Source: Arthrobacter sp. StoSoilA2
GTDB taxonomy: Bacteria; Actinomycetota; Actinomycetes; Actinomycetales; Micrococcaceae
Length of the DNA stretch: 64,000 bases
Assembly: GCF_019977195.1 (NCBI RefSeq)
Contig: NZ_AP024643.1
Span: 2,790,001-2,854,000, forward strand
Direction: 5' to 3'
This document shows positions 8,913 through 20,678 of this stretch, piece by piece. Each line of letters starts with the position of its first letter. The first letter of the stretch is position 1. The position numbers and the translations under genes are program-made. Below the pieces are notes generated by a model. It did no database searches and was not told where the DNA came from. It was given only the letters and a program-made list of their open reading frames with translations.

Positions 8913-8939
8913 GTGACCTCCGTCAACAGGCAGTCTGTT

Positions 8940-9200
8940 TTATTCTGCGGGCTCGATCGGCGTGGAAACCAGGAGGCCTTCGTTGATCTCGCGGAGGGCG
9001 ATCGACAATGACTTCTCGTTCAGCTTGGTGTCTACCAAGGGACCGACGTACTCGAAGAGGCCCTCGTGCAGCTGGGCGTAGTAGGCGTTGATCTGACGGG
9101 CACGCTTGGCGCCGAAGATCACAAGGCCGTACTTGGAATCGGCAGCCTCAAGCAGCGAATCGATCGGCGGGTTGATGATGCCTTCAAGGTTCGTGGACAC
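8940..9200 (-). CDS. rpoZ: RNA polymerase omega subunit
   Basis: An 86-residue omega subunit that assists assembly of beta' into RNA polymerase. The conserved core is IINPPIDSLLEAADSKYGLVIFGAKRARQINAYYAQL, followed by LVDTKLNEKSLSIALREINEGLL. Length is normal. The GTG start is preceded by TGGAGATTTC. It lies between gmk and coaBC, 39 and 27 bases away, as in most actinobacteria. Confidence 0.96.
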   Translation of the reverse strand: MSTNLEGIINPPIDSLLEAADSKYGLVIFGAKRARQINAYYAQLHEGLFEYVGPLVDTKLNEKSLSIALREINEGLLVSTPIEPAE

Positions 9201-9239
9201 GAAATCTCCAAATTCTAGCGGGCCTACAAGTGCAAGCGC

Positions 9240-9812
9240 TTAGCGCTCGTGCGGGGTTAGCCCCATGAGTGAAACAAGCTCGTCCGCTGCCCGGCGAACG
9301 TCGTCATTAATGACGGTGTGGTCAAACTCCGGTTCAGCAGCAAGTTCCAGTTTAGCGGTTTCCAGCCTGCGCTGCTGTTCCTCGGCAGATTCAGTGCCGC
9401 GGCCCACAAGCCGCCGCACCATTTCTTCCCAACTGGGCGGTGCCAGGAAGACGAACTTGGCATCCGGTACAGCAGCCTTTACCTGCCGTGCACCTTGAAG
9501 GTCAATCTCGAGCAGCACCGATTTCCCCTCCGCAATGGCAGCATTCACGGTGCTCCGGAGCGTGCCGTACCGGTTCTGGCCGTGCACCACGGCCCACTCC
9601 AGGAGTTCGCCATCAGCCACGAGGGAGTCAAACTCTTCGGCGGACTTGAAGAAGTAGTGAACCCCGTCCTTCTCCCCTGGACGCGCGGCGCGGGTGGTGG
9701 CGGAGACGGAAAGCCAAACCTCTGGATAGTTGTCCCTGATGTAGGTGGATACGGTTCCCTTGCCAACAGCAGTTGGGCCTGCAAGGACAGTCAGTCCAGG
9801 TTTCTTGCTCAC
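9240..9812 (-). CDS. gmk: Guanylate kinase
   Basis: A 190-residue nucleotide kinase phosphorylating GMP to GDP with ATP. The P-loop is GPTAVGKGT near residue 12. The GMP-binding stretch is VSATTRAARPGEKDGVHYFF, followed by LLEWAVVHGQNRYGTLRSTV and VLLEIDLQGARQVK. The start is GTG. It lies 21 bases after the integration host factor gene. In mycobacteria the IHF-gmk pair is likewise adjacent. Confidence 0.96.
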   Translation of the reverse strand: MSKKPGLTVLAGPTAVGKGTVSTYIRDNYPEVWLSVSATTRAARPGEKDGVHYFFKSAEEFDSLVADGELLEWAVVHGQNRYGTLRSTVNAAIAEGKSVLLEIDLQGARQVKAAVPDAKFVFLAPPSWEEMVRRLVGRGTESAEEQQRRLETAKLELAAEPEFDHTVINDDVRRAADELVSLMGLTPHER

Positions 9813-9833
9813 GGATTCCTTCGGGGAGATGCG

Positions 9834-10160
9834 TCAAACGCTTTGCTGGGTATCCATAAAATCTACCAGCGCCCGGGCCTGGTGAATGCCCAACCCCCTG
9901 ATGCGCCGGGATGCGGCGATGCCTATGTCCGCCATGATCCCGGCCGCACGTACAGGTCCTATGCCTGGGAGGGCCTCCAGGAGCTCCACCACCCGCATCC
10001 GCGCAATGGCTTCATCCGTAGTGCCTGAAGAGATCAGCTCAGCAATGCTCACTTCACCACGTTTGAGCCGTTCTTTGGCTGCGGCCCTCACAGCGCGCGC
10101 CTTTGCAGCCTTATCCAAAGCATCGGAACGCTCCTGCGGTGTCAGCTCTTTCAGACCCAC
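9834..10160 (-). CDS. mihF: Integration host factor, actinobacterial type (mIHF)
   Basis: A 108-residue nucleoid-associated DNA-binding protein, unrelated in sequence to enterobacterial IHF. It shows the family's basic N-terminal helix (AKARAVRAAAKERLKRGEV) and the C-terminal helix-hairpin-helix (LPGIGPVRAAGIMADIGIAASRRIRGLG). I chose the GTG at 10160 because AGGGG lies about seven bases upstream. A TTG two codons earlier (10166) sits almost on top of that sequence. It is located between pyrF and gmk, the standard actinobacterial position. Confidence 0.92.
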   Translation of the reverse strand: MGLKELTPQERSDALDKAAKARAVRAAAKERLKRGEVSIAELISSGTTDEAIARMRVVELLEALPGIGPVRAAGIMADIGIAASRRIRGLGIHQARALVDFMDTQQSV

Positions 10161-10259
10161 GGCCAAACCCCTGTCAGATCGGATTTGTGATTCACGTCAC
10201 GCGAAACTGATCCTGAACCTACCGGCAGGCGGCGGGTTGCGCAATGAGGCGCCAGCGAA

Positions 10260-11136
10260 TCATTCCGCCCGCAGGCCGTCCAGCGTTTCCTGGGTAGCCG
10301 CCCGCAACGCAGCGCTCGTTGGACCGGCGGCAAGGATGCCCCGGCTCGACGTAGCCAGCACTGTGGGATAGGCGGCGCCGAAGGTCGAGCGGAGATCCGC
10401 GGGTGTAGCACCCTGCGCCCCCAACCCGGGCGCCAGGATAGCTCCGCGGACCGGGCCGAGGTCGATGTCCAGATCCTCAAGTGCCGTACCTATGGTGGCG
10501 CCTACAACAAGTCCCACTGAACCCAGGACACCCGCGTACCGCTGGTTCTCGGCTGCGGCCGCAGTGACGATACCGCGGGCGACGGAATTGCTTCCGCCCA
10601 CGTGCTGGACAGACTTTCCCTCCGGATTGGATGTTAAGGCGAGTACAAAGACTCCCCTGCCGTTTTGCGCAGCAAGGTCCAGCGCCGGACGCAAGGATTC
10701 GAAGCCCAGGTAGGGACTCAGGGTCACTGAGTCCGCAGCCAGGGCCGAGCCGTCACGCAGCCACGCATCTGCGTAGGCAGCCATGGTGGACCCGATGTCA
10801 CCGCGCTTGGCATCGGCGATGCTCAGCACATCCGCGTCAACAGCTGCGGCCAACGTCCGCTCCAGGACAGCCATGCCCGCAGAGCCGTGGCGCTCATAAA
10901 GCGCCACTTGCGGCTTGACCGCGGCAGCGAGGGAAGCCACAGCCTCCACAACGCTGAGCGAAAAGCGCTCCAGCCCGGCGACGTCGTCGTTCAGTCCCCA
11001 GTCAGCCAACAGCTGGGGATGGGGATCGATTCCAACGCACAGCGGGCCACGGGCGGCCATTGCGGCAGCCAGCCGGGAGCCAAATGACTCCCGGACCGGC
11101 TGCTGTGCATCCTGGGCCTCGTGCGCACCAACAATG

Positions 11137-11144
<8 letters not shown>
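10260..11144 (-). CDS. pyrF: Orotidine 5'-phosphate decarboxylase
   Basis: A 294-residue enzyme for the last step of UMP synthesis, type 2 family. The catalytic Asp-x-Lys-x-x-Asp motif is in SIADAKRGDIGSTMAAYADAW. The N-terminal substrate-binding part is LCVGIDPHPQLLADWGL, and the phosphate-binding part includes LAPGLGAQGATPADLRSTF. The ATG at 11144 overlaps the carB end by 8 bases. A much longer upstream-open frame only continues into carB out of frame and is not used. It is the last pyrimidine gene of the operon. Confidence 0.95.
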
Positions 11145-14444
<3,300 letters not shown>

Positions 14445-14445
<1 letters not shown>

Positions 14446-15668
14446 TACTTCTTGTCCTCAGTCTTGGATTCGGTGGAGTTGGCGTCTGTGGCCTTGGACT
14501 TGGTATCGGCCATGAGGTCGATAAAGCGGTCGAACAGGTAGGCAGCATCGTGCGGGCCAGCCGCGGCTTCAGGGTGGTACTGGACCGAGAACGCCGGGAT
14601 GTCCAGGCAGGCAAGGCCTTCAACGACATCGTCATTCAAGGAGACGTGGCTGACTTCGACGCGGCCGAAGCGCTCTTCCGGTGCCACAGTGGCACCGTTC
14701 AACGGCGCGTCAACGGCGAAGCCGTGGTTCTGCGAGGTGATTTCAACCTTTCCGGTACGGCGGTCCATCACCGGCTGGTTGATGCCACGGTGGCCGTACC
14801 GGAGCTTGTAGGTGCCGAAGCCCAGGGCGCGTCCCAGGATCTGGTTGCCGAAGCAGATGCCGAAGTACGGGAGTTTCTCGTCCAGCACCGAGCGCAGCAA
14901 GGAAACCTGGTGGTCCGCCGTGGCGGGGTCGCCAGGTCCGTTGGACATGAAGAAGCCGTCCGGGTTGACCGCGTTGACGTCTTCCAGGGTGGACGTCGCC
15001 GGAAGGACATGCACGCGCACGCCGCGTTCGGCGAAGCGGACCGGGGTCATGGCCTTGATGCCGAGGTCGACGGCGGCAATGGAGAACCTGGGCTCGCCTT
15101 CCCAGCCGTGGTCCTTGGGTTCCACGACGTAAGCCTCGTCAATGGAGACCTCTTCAGCCAGCGCTGCGCCTTCCATGGGGGCGCTTGCCAGCACGGCGTT
15201 CAGGAGCTCCTTGTCCGATGCCTGTGCGGCCTCACCCGAGAAGATGCCTGCGCGCATGGTCTTGTGCTCGCGGAGGTGGCGGGTGATGGCACGCGTATCG
15301 ACGCCCTGGATGCCCACGATGCCTTGCTCGAGGAGTTCATCATCGAGGCTGCGTTCCGAGCGCCAGTTGGAGGGGCGGCGGGCGGCATCGCGCACAATGT
15401 AGCCGGCCACCCAGATGCGGCGGGACTCAGCGTCTTCGCTGTTGACGCCCGTGTTGCCGATGTGGGGTGCAGTCTGCACCACGAGCTGGCGGGCGTAGGA
15501 GGGATCGGTGATGGTCTCCTGGTAGCCGGTCATTCCGGTGGCGAAGACGGCCTCACCGAGGGCCGTTCCCTGGGCGCCGTAGCTACGGCCGCGGAACATG
15601 CGGCCGTCTTCGAGCACCAGTACTGCTGCTGAGGGGGTGGGTGTGGTGGCTGCTTTACTGTCCGTCAC
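14445..15668 (-). CDS. carA: Carbamoyl-phosphate synthase small (glutamine amidotransferase) subunit
   Basis: A 407-residue subunit that hydrolyses glutamine and channels ammonia to CarB. The class I amidotransferase motif YFGICFGNQILGRALG holds the nucleophilic Cys, and QYHPEAAAGPHDA holds the catalytic His-Glu. The N-terminal small-subunit domain begins AVLVLEDGRMFRGRSYG. I chose the GTG at 15668: GGAAAG lies six bases upstream, and it follows the preceding gene's stop by four bases. An ATG at 15692 would add eight residues, overlap that gene by 20 bases and lacks a ribosome site. A Lys/Thr/Asp-rich tail extends the C-terminus. Confidence 0.95.
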
Positions 15669-15672
15669 TTTA

Positions 15673-16194
15673 TTACTTTCCACTATCGGCATCTGCCTGA
15701 GGGGCTGCGGAGATCAATTCTTGGATGGCTTCGAGGAGGAGCTCTTTGTCGGCTGCATGCCTGGTCCGGAACCCGGTATCCAGTTCCTTGCCGCCCAGCT
15801 TCCAACTGATAACCAGGAGTCCGTCTTTTTCGACGAACTTCCCGGCCATGCCGGCGGCTTGGCGGCTGTCAGCCACTGCGGAGCGTGGGATGAATACCGG
15901 GGCGGCGCCTGGGCGGTCGAACAGGATGCCTTCAGCATGGACGCTCAGTTCCGCGTTGGTGCGGACGCCAAGGCCCTGCACTGCGATCCGGTCCAGCCAG
16001 TCACCTGCGGTGGTAGTGGCAACGTACTGGCCCTCCGCTACCGCCGTGGCCGGTGTCAGCTGCTGCGGCACCTCGGGGAGGCGTTCGACGTCGGCTTGCC
16101 GCCTGAGCCGGTTCCGCCACCCCAGCCAGATCATCACCAGGACGAGGATGATCAGCGGCACCGTGATGAGCACGGTGAGTGTCTGGTTGTTCAT
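15673..16194 (-). CDS. Membrane-anchored PH-like protein inside the pyrimidine operon
   Basis: 173 residues. One N-terminal membrane helix (TVLITVPLIILVLVMIWLGW) is followed by an Arg-rich stop and a soluble domain of about 130 residues (QYVATTTAGDWLDRIAVQGLG ... VISWKLGGKELDTGFR). The domain has a beta-rich, pleckstrin-like appearance. No catalytic motif is visible. The start ATG overlaps the pyrC stop (TGATG) and the stop is four bases from carA, so it is a full member of the pyr operon. A protein of this type at this place is common in actinobacteria. Its function is unknown to me. Confidence 0.75.
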   Translation of the reverse strand: MNNQTLTVLITVPLIILVLVMIWLGWRNRLRRQADVERLPEVPQQLTPATAVAEGQYVATTTAGDWLDRIAVQGLGVRTNAELSVHAEGILFDRPGAAPVFIPRSAVADSRQAAGMAGKFVEKDGLLVISWKLGGKELDTGFRTRHAADKELLLEAIQELISAAPQADADSGK

Positions 16195-17549
16195 CAGCTA
16201 CCGCTGACTGCCCCGGCGGCATCCGGGGTTGGGTAGTTTCCGGCGTACCTGTACGGAGTGTTGAGCTTGCCGTTGAGAACCGTGGGGTGGCCCTTGAAGA
16301 AGGTTGCGACCACGGATCCGGGCAGCTCTTTGCCCTTGAACGGTGAATTGCGGCCCATGGTGGCCATTTTATGGGGGTCAACCGTCCAGCGCGCAGCCGG
16401 GTCCACCAGGATGACGTTGGCGGGCTCGCCTTCCTCCAACGGCCGGCCCTGGTCCGCTACGCGGCCAATAACTGCCGGGGTGAAGGAGGTGACCCGGGCG
16501 AAGTCTGCCCACGTCATGAGTCCGGTTTCGATCATGGTTTCCTGAACCACGGACAGTGCCGTTTCCAGGCCGGTCATGCCCATGGCCGCCTGCGCCCACT
16601 CGCATTCCTTGTGCTCGCTGGGGTGCGGTGCGTGGTCCGTGCCCACAACGTCGATCGTGCCGTCGGCGAGGCCTTCGCGGAGCGCCTGGACGTCGGCATC
16701 CGTACGCAGCGGCGGGTTGACCTTATACACGGGATCGTAGCTGCGGACCAGTTCGTCAGTGAGGAGCAGGTGGTGGGGCGTGACCTCGGCTGTGACGTTG
16801 ATCCCCCGGGCTTTGGCCCAGCGGACGATTTCAACGGATCCGGCGGTGGAGACGTGGCAGACGTGGAGGCGGGAACCCACATGCTGCGCGAGCAGGACGT
16901 CGCGGGCGATGATGCTTTCCTCTGCCACCGCAGGCCAACCGGCAAGACCCAGCACCGCCGAGACGGCGCCTTCGTTCATCTGTGCCCCGGCGGTAAGGCG
17001 GGGTTCCTGCGCGTGCTGGGCCACCACGCCGTCGAACGCTTTGACGTACTCCAGCGCGCGGCGCATCAGCACGGGATCGTGCACGCAGATGCCGTCGTCG
17101 GAGAACATCCGCACCTGGGCGCGGGAATCCGCCATGGCACCCAGTTCCGCAAGTTGTTCACCGGCCAGGCCCACCGTGACAGCGCCAACGGGTCGTACGT
17201 CCACCCAGCCCGACGCGCGGCCGAGGCTGTGGACCTGTTCGACGACGCCTGCCGTGTCAGCAACGGGGTTGCTGTTGGCCATGGCGTGGACGGCCGTGAA
17301 GCCACCCAGGGCTGCGGCACGAGTGCCGGTCTCGACCGTTTCAGCATCTTCGCGGCCGGGTTCGCGCAGGTGCGTGTGGACGTCCACCATGCCAGGCAGG
17401 GCAATGAGGCCCTTGCCGTCGATCACTGTGGCGTCGTCGTCGTGGAGATCCTTGCCCCTGGCTGCGATCACGCCATCGCGGATCAGCAGGTCTTCAGCTT
17501 CGCCGCCGAGAATGGCGGCCCCGCGGATCAGGTACGTGTTCTCGGCCAT
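16194..17549 (-). CDS. pyrC: Dihydroorotase
   Basis: A 451-residue zinc amidohydrolase cyclising carbamoyl-aspartate to dihydroorotate. The metal-binding motif VDVHTHLREPGREDAE is at about residues 54-69. Further ligands and substrate contacts lie in HAMANSNP, HVCHVSTAG and VGTDHAPHPSEHK. Length fits the class I bacterial enzymes that partner with aspartate transcarbamoylase. The ATG overlaps the pyrB stop by one base (TGATG). The same overlap joins it to the next gene. Confidence 0.96.
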   Translation of the reverse strand: MAENTYLIRGAAILGGEAEDLLIRDGVIAARGKDLHDDDATVIDGKGLIALPGMVDVHTHLREPGREDAETVETGTRAAALGGFTAVHAMANSNPVADTAGVVEQVHSLGRASGWVDVRPVGAVTVGLAGEQLAELGAMADSRAQVRMFSDDGICVHDPVLMRRALEYVKAFDGVVAQHAQEPRLTAGAQMNEGAVSAVLGLAGWPAVAEESIIARDVLLAQHVGSRLHVCHVSTAGSVEIVRWAKARGINVTAEVTPHHLLLTDELVRSYDPVYKVNPPLRTDADVQALREGLADGTIDVVGTDHAPHPSEHKECEWAQAAMGMTGLETALSVVQETMIETGLMTWADFARVTSFTPAVIGRVADQGRPLEEGEPANVILVDPAARWTVDPHKMATMGRNSPFKGKELPGSVVATFFKGHPTVLNGKLNTPYRYAGNYPTPDAAGAVSGS

Positions 17550-18577
17550 CAGTTGCTCTCCTTGGTGGACTGGCTTACGGCATGGGTGGTCGCTGCCGTT
17601 GCGGTAGCTGCTTCGCGGGAATCCCCGGAGAGCAGCAGGTAAAGGGCGGCCATGCGCACTGAAACACCGTTCCGCACCTGTGCAAGCACTGTTGAGCGGG
17701 GCGAATCGGCGGCGGCCGAGGAAATTTCCAGGCCACGGTTCATGGGGCCGGGGTGCATGATGATGGTGTCTTTCATGCCAAGATCATCCAGTGCCCGAAG
17801 CCGGGCATCGTCGAAACCCCAGCGCCGTGAGTACTCACGGGTCGAGGGGAAGAACGAGGCATGCATGCGCTCACCCTGGACGCGCAGCATCATCATCGCG
17901 TCGACGCCCGCTTCGAGCGTTTCGTCCAGGTTGTAGCTGACCTTGCAGGGCCAGTGCTCGACGCCGATCGGCAGCAGTGTGGGTGGCGCAACCAACGTGA
18001 CCTCGGCACCCAGGGTGCGCAACAACCAGACGTTCGACCGGGCCACGCGGGAATGCAGGACATCTCCGACGATCGCGACACGCATGCCTCGAAGGTCCGC
18101 CCCGGTGGATTTCGTCCTGTTGAGCCGGGACCAGTGCCGGCGCATGGTGAACGCGTCCAACAGCGCCTGCGTGGGGTGTTCGTGGGTGCCATCGCCTGCG
18201 TTGATCACTGCGGCGTCGATCCAGTCCGTTGCAGCAAGCCGGTGCGGAGCGCCGGAAGCCCAATGACGGATGACCACCGCATCCGCGCCCATGGCGGCCA
18301 GGGTCTGGGCTGTGTCTTTGAGGGACTCGCCCTTGGACACGGAGGAACCCTTGGCCGCGAAGTTGATGACATCGGCTGAAAGCCGCTTTGCTGCGGCTTC
18401 GAAGGAGATCCGGGTACGGGTGGAGTCCTCGAAGAAGAGGTTCACTACCGTGCGGCCACGGAGGGCAGGGAGCTTCTTGACCTCGCGGTCGCCCACGGCC
18501 GACATTTCTTCGGCGGTGTCCAGAACGCGGATGGCGTCCACAGCGCTGAGGTTCTCAGTGGAGAGGAGGTGCTTCAC
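17549..18577 (-). CDS. pyrB: Aspartate carbamoyltransferase catalytic subunit
   Basis: A 342-residue enzyme transferring a carbamoyl group to aspartate, the committed step of pyrimidine synthesis. The carbamoyl-phosphate loop FFEDSTRTRISFEAAAKRL is near residue 50, and GSSVSKGESLKDT and HPGPMNRGLEI are present. No regulatory subunit gene lies nearby, as expected in Gram-positives, which control the pathway through PyrR. The GTG start overlaps the pyrR stop (GTGA). A C-terminal tail of about 15 residues (TATAATTHAVSQSTKESN) extends past the family core. Confidence 0.96.
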   Translation of the reverse strand: MKHLLSTENLSAVDAIRVLDTAEEMSAVGDREVKKLPALRGRTVVNLFFEDSTRTRISFEAAAKRLSADVINFAAKGSSVSKGESLKDTAQTLAAMGADAVVIRHWASGAPHRLAATDWIDAAVINAGDGTHEHPTQALLDAFTMRRHWSRLNRTKSTGADLRGMRVAIVGDVLHSRVARSNVWLLRTLGAEVTLVAPPTLLPIGVEHWPCKVSYNLDETLEAGVDAMMMLRVQGERMHASFFPSTREYSRRWGFDDARLRALDDLGMKDTIIMHPGPMNRGLEISSAAADSPRSTVLAQVRNGVSVRMAALYLLLSGDSREAATATAATTHAVSQSTKESN

Positions 18578-19158
18578 TTGCCCGCCTCGATTACTACTTC
18601 ATTGACTGGAACGCCGTCCACCGAGTCGATTTCCTCGAGGTGGACGCGGACCTTTTCTGCGGAAGAAGTGGGCAGGTTCTTGCCTACATGGTCGGCGCGG
18701 ATGGGAAGCTCACGATGGCCCCTGTCTACCAGGACTGCCAGGCGGACAATCCTGGGACGGCCAAGGTCCACCAGGGCATCAAGTGCTGCCCTGATGGTGC
18801 GGCCGGAATACAGGACGTCGTCAATGAGGACAACAACTTTGTTGTCGATACCGGACAGTGGCAGGCGTGTGTGGTGGGGCGGCCTGGTGGGCTGGTGTGA
18901 AAGATCGTCACGGAACATGGTGACGTCCAGTTGCCCGACGATCGTTTCCGCGTTGACGCCGGGGTCAGCCGCAGCGATTTTGTTGGCGAGCCGCACGGCC
19001 AAGGGATAACCGCGGCTGGGAATGCCCAAGAGAACCAGATCCTGGGAACCCTTGTTGGCTTCGAGGATCTCATGGGCGATACGAGTCAGCGCGCGATCAA
19101 TGTCCGCTTGGTTGAGAACAACCCGCGACGGTACCTGCGCTGAAGTGACTTCAGTCAT
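18574..19158 (-). CDS. pyrR: PyrR bifunctional pyr regulator / uracil phosphoribosyltransferase
   Basis: A 194-residue RNA-binding regulator with the phosphoribosyltransferase fold. The PRPP-binding motif is VVVLIDDVLYSGRTIRAALDAL. The N-terminal start VVLNQADIDRALTRIAHEILE is typical. It binds a hairpin in pyr mRNA when UMP is high. Here it is the first gene of the pyr operon and is preceded by a matching hairpin at 19174-19195. The ATG has GGGGAG eight bases upstream. It overlaps pyrB by four bases, so repression of pyrR translation should spread to downstream genes. Confidence 0.95.
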   Translation of the reverse strand: MTEVTSAQVPSRVVLNQADIDRALTRIAHEILEANKGSQDLVLLGIPSRGYPLAVRLANKIAAADPGVNAETIVGQLDVTMFRDDLSHQPTRPPHHTRLPLSGIDNKVVVLIDDVLYSGRTIRAALDALVDLGRPRIVRLAVLVDRGHRELPIRADHVGKNLPTSSAEKVRVHLEEIDSVDGVPVNEVVIEAGK

Positions 19159-19166
19159 TCGCTCGT

Positions 19167-19195
19167 CTCCCCTTTCCCCGCCTCACGGGACGGAA
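19167..19195 (-). promoter_or_regulatory. PyrR-binding hairpin abutting the pyrR ribosome-binding site
   Basis: The minus-strand RNA reads UUCCGUCCCGUGAGGCGGGG (19195-19176). It matches the established PyrR recognition loop ARUCCNGNGAGGYU: UCC, then C-G-U, then GAGG and C, with the outer A-U pair replaced by C-G. CC pairs with GG around a CGUGA loop, and the U is bulged. The 3' arm ends about three bases before the Shine-Dalgarno run AGGGGAG (19173-19167). PyrR binding would therefore block ribosome entry. There is no terminator/antiterminator alternative in the 155-base leader, which points to translational repression as described for mycobacteria. Confidence 0.75.
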
Positions 19196-19313
19196 TTAAA
19201 AAAGGAATATTTGCCTTTCAAAACTACCACAGCGAAAACCGGCCGCCTCACCGGGCCGCAGACGAGGCGTGAGTTAAAGCTCACATCCGGCCCGTTGCAA
19301 TAGGCTCTAAGCC

Positions 19314-20567
19314 ATGAGCAGCGACCATCCTGGGCACCCTGGCGGGCATCAACCCTACCCGCGGCCCTATCTGGAACCGGGAGCCAATCCCACATGGATC
19401 GGACACGTACAGCCCGGAAACTACCAACCAGCGCCCGGCAACCCCGGCAGCCTTCCCCAGCAGGCCTGGCCGGCTCCACCGGCACCCCGGGCACGCCGGT
19501 CGCCGGGTACACTCCCCCTGCTCCTGGCGGGCGCCATATTGGTCTTCGGCAGCCTTCTCCTGGTGGTTCCCTTCCTTCTGGGCAATACAGGAATCGCAGG
19601 CTTCGTGATCGGGTTCATCGCCTCCCTGATCCCGTTGTCGGTGGTACTGCTGACCGTGCGGCTCATTGACCGTTGGGAGCCCGAACCAAACAGGCTGCTC
19701 TGGTTCGCTTTCACATGGGGAGCCGCAGTCTCAATCGCCGGAACATTGTTGATCCAGCCCCTCTTCGCCTTGGCAGCTCCCACCACCAGCGAAGAAGCAT
19801 TCACTTATTTCATGGCCACGGTCCAGGCTCCCATCGTGGAGGAATTCACCAAATCGCTTGGCCTGTTGCTTCTGATCCTTGGAGCCCGGAAGTATTTCGA
19901 TGGTCCCGTGGATGGTGTGGTCTTTACTTTTACCATCGCGGCCGGCTTTGCCTTCACCGAGAACATCCTCTACTTCGGCCGTGAGATCGCCTCCTCATCG
20001 GAGCCCGGCACGGACCTTGTCCGGATCTTCATCCTTCGCGGGGTCATGTCACCCTTCGCCCACGCCATTTTCACGGGGACAACCGGCCTGATTATGGGAT
20101 TCGCCGCCCGTCGATGGCATTCCGGCTATGCAGTACTCGCCTTCGCCATCGGACTCCTGCCGGCCATGTTCCTGCATAACCGGTGGAACAGCATGGGCCA
20201 GGACTTCCTGCTGGACTACTTCGTGGTGCAGGTGCCGATCTTCCTGGTCGCGGCCCTGGGCATCATTTTCCTGCGCATTGCCGAAGGCAAACTCACGCGG
20301 CAGCGGCTTCTCGAATATGCCAGGGCCGGATGGTTCACCCCGGCCGAAGTTGAAATGCTGGCGACCTCCCAAGGAAGGCGGCAGGCGGTTCGCTGGGCAG
20401 CCTCGCGTGGTCGTGCCGCGCAGATGCGGGCGTTCATCAAGGGCGCCACGGCCTTGGCGTTCACGCGCCAACGCATCCTCAGCGGCCGTGACGTGCCCGT
20501 TCATCAGCGGGACGAACTTGAGCATCTTCGCGGGATTCCGGCGCTCCGGGCGGCAGTGCTGAACTGA
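19314..20567 (+). CDS. PrsW-family intramembrane metalloprotease
   Basis: 417 residues. A Pro/Gly-rich cytoplasmic N-terminus of about 60 residues is followed by seven or eight membrane helices and a cytoplasmic C-terminal tail of about 100 residues. The family motifs are Glu176-Glu177-x-x-Lys180 (EEFTK), Glu216 in TENILYFG, and His250 in FAHAIFTG. PrsW-type enzymes cleave membrane substrates such as anti-sigma factors. The target here is unknown, and no sigma/anti-sigma pair is adjacent. It is divergent from pyrR. No Shine-Dalgarno precedes the ATG. TAGGCT at 19301-19306 is a possible -10 for a leaderless transcript (weak). Confidence 0.85.
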   Translation: MSSDHPGHPGGHQPYPRPYLEPGANPTWIGHVQPGNYQPAPGNPGSLPQQAWPAPPAPRARRSPGTLPLLLAGAILVFGSLLLVVPFLLGNTGIAGFVIGFIASLIPLSVVLLTVRLIDRWEPEPNRLLWFAFTWGAAVSIAGTLLIQPLFALAAPTTSEEAFTYFMATVQAPIVEEFTKSLGLLLLILGARKYFDGPVDGVVFTFTIAAGFAFTENILYFGREIASSSEPGTDLVRIFILRGVMSPFAHAIFTGTTGLIMGFAARRWHSGYAVLAFAIGLLPAMFLHNRWNSMGQDFLLDYFVVQVPIFLVAALGIIFLRIAEGKLTRQRLLEYARAGWFTPAEVEMLATSQGRRQAVRWAASRGRAAQMRAFIKGATALAFTRQRILSGRDVPVHQRDELEHLRGIPALRAAVLN

Positions 20568-20625
20568 CCCGCCCCAAAGAATTTACCCGCTCTAAGAATT
20601 GACCCGCTCAAAGAAGAGGACCCGC
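20567..20625. repeat. Degenerate tandem repeat of about 18 bp after the protease gene
   Basis: Three near-copies of an ACCCGCYCYAAAGAATTK-like unit follow one another from the stop codon into the terminator stem, with a partial fourth copy (ACCCGCC) inside the stem. Unit lengths are 18, 17 and 18. It appears to derive from the 5' arm of the terminator hairpin. No function is evident. Confidence 0.5.
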
Positions 20626-20658
20626 CCCACAGTTTCCTGTGGACGCGGGTCCTCTTTC
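20611..20658. terminator. Bidirectional intrinsic terminator between the protease gene and nusB
   Basis: AAGAGGACCCGC (20614-20625) pairs with GCGGGTCCTCTT (20645-20656), and an inner CACAG/CTGTG stem closes a short loop. T-runs flank it on both strands. It serves the converging protease gene (+) and nusB (-). Confidence 0.85.
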
Positions 20659-20678
20659 TGAACAAGCTGCAGCGACGC

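Noticed and set aside
15673..16194. A plus-strand frame at 15598-16236 opposite the pyr-operon membrane protein
   Set aside because: The minus-strand gene has a start/stop overlap with pyrC, a membrane helix and a conserved position. The plus frame has neither ribosome site nor motifs.
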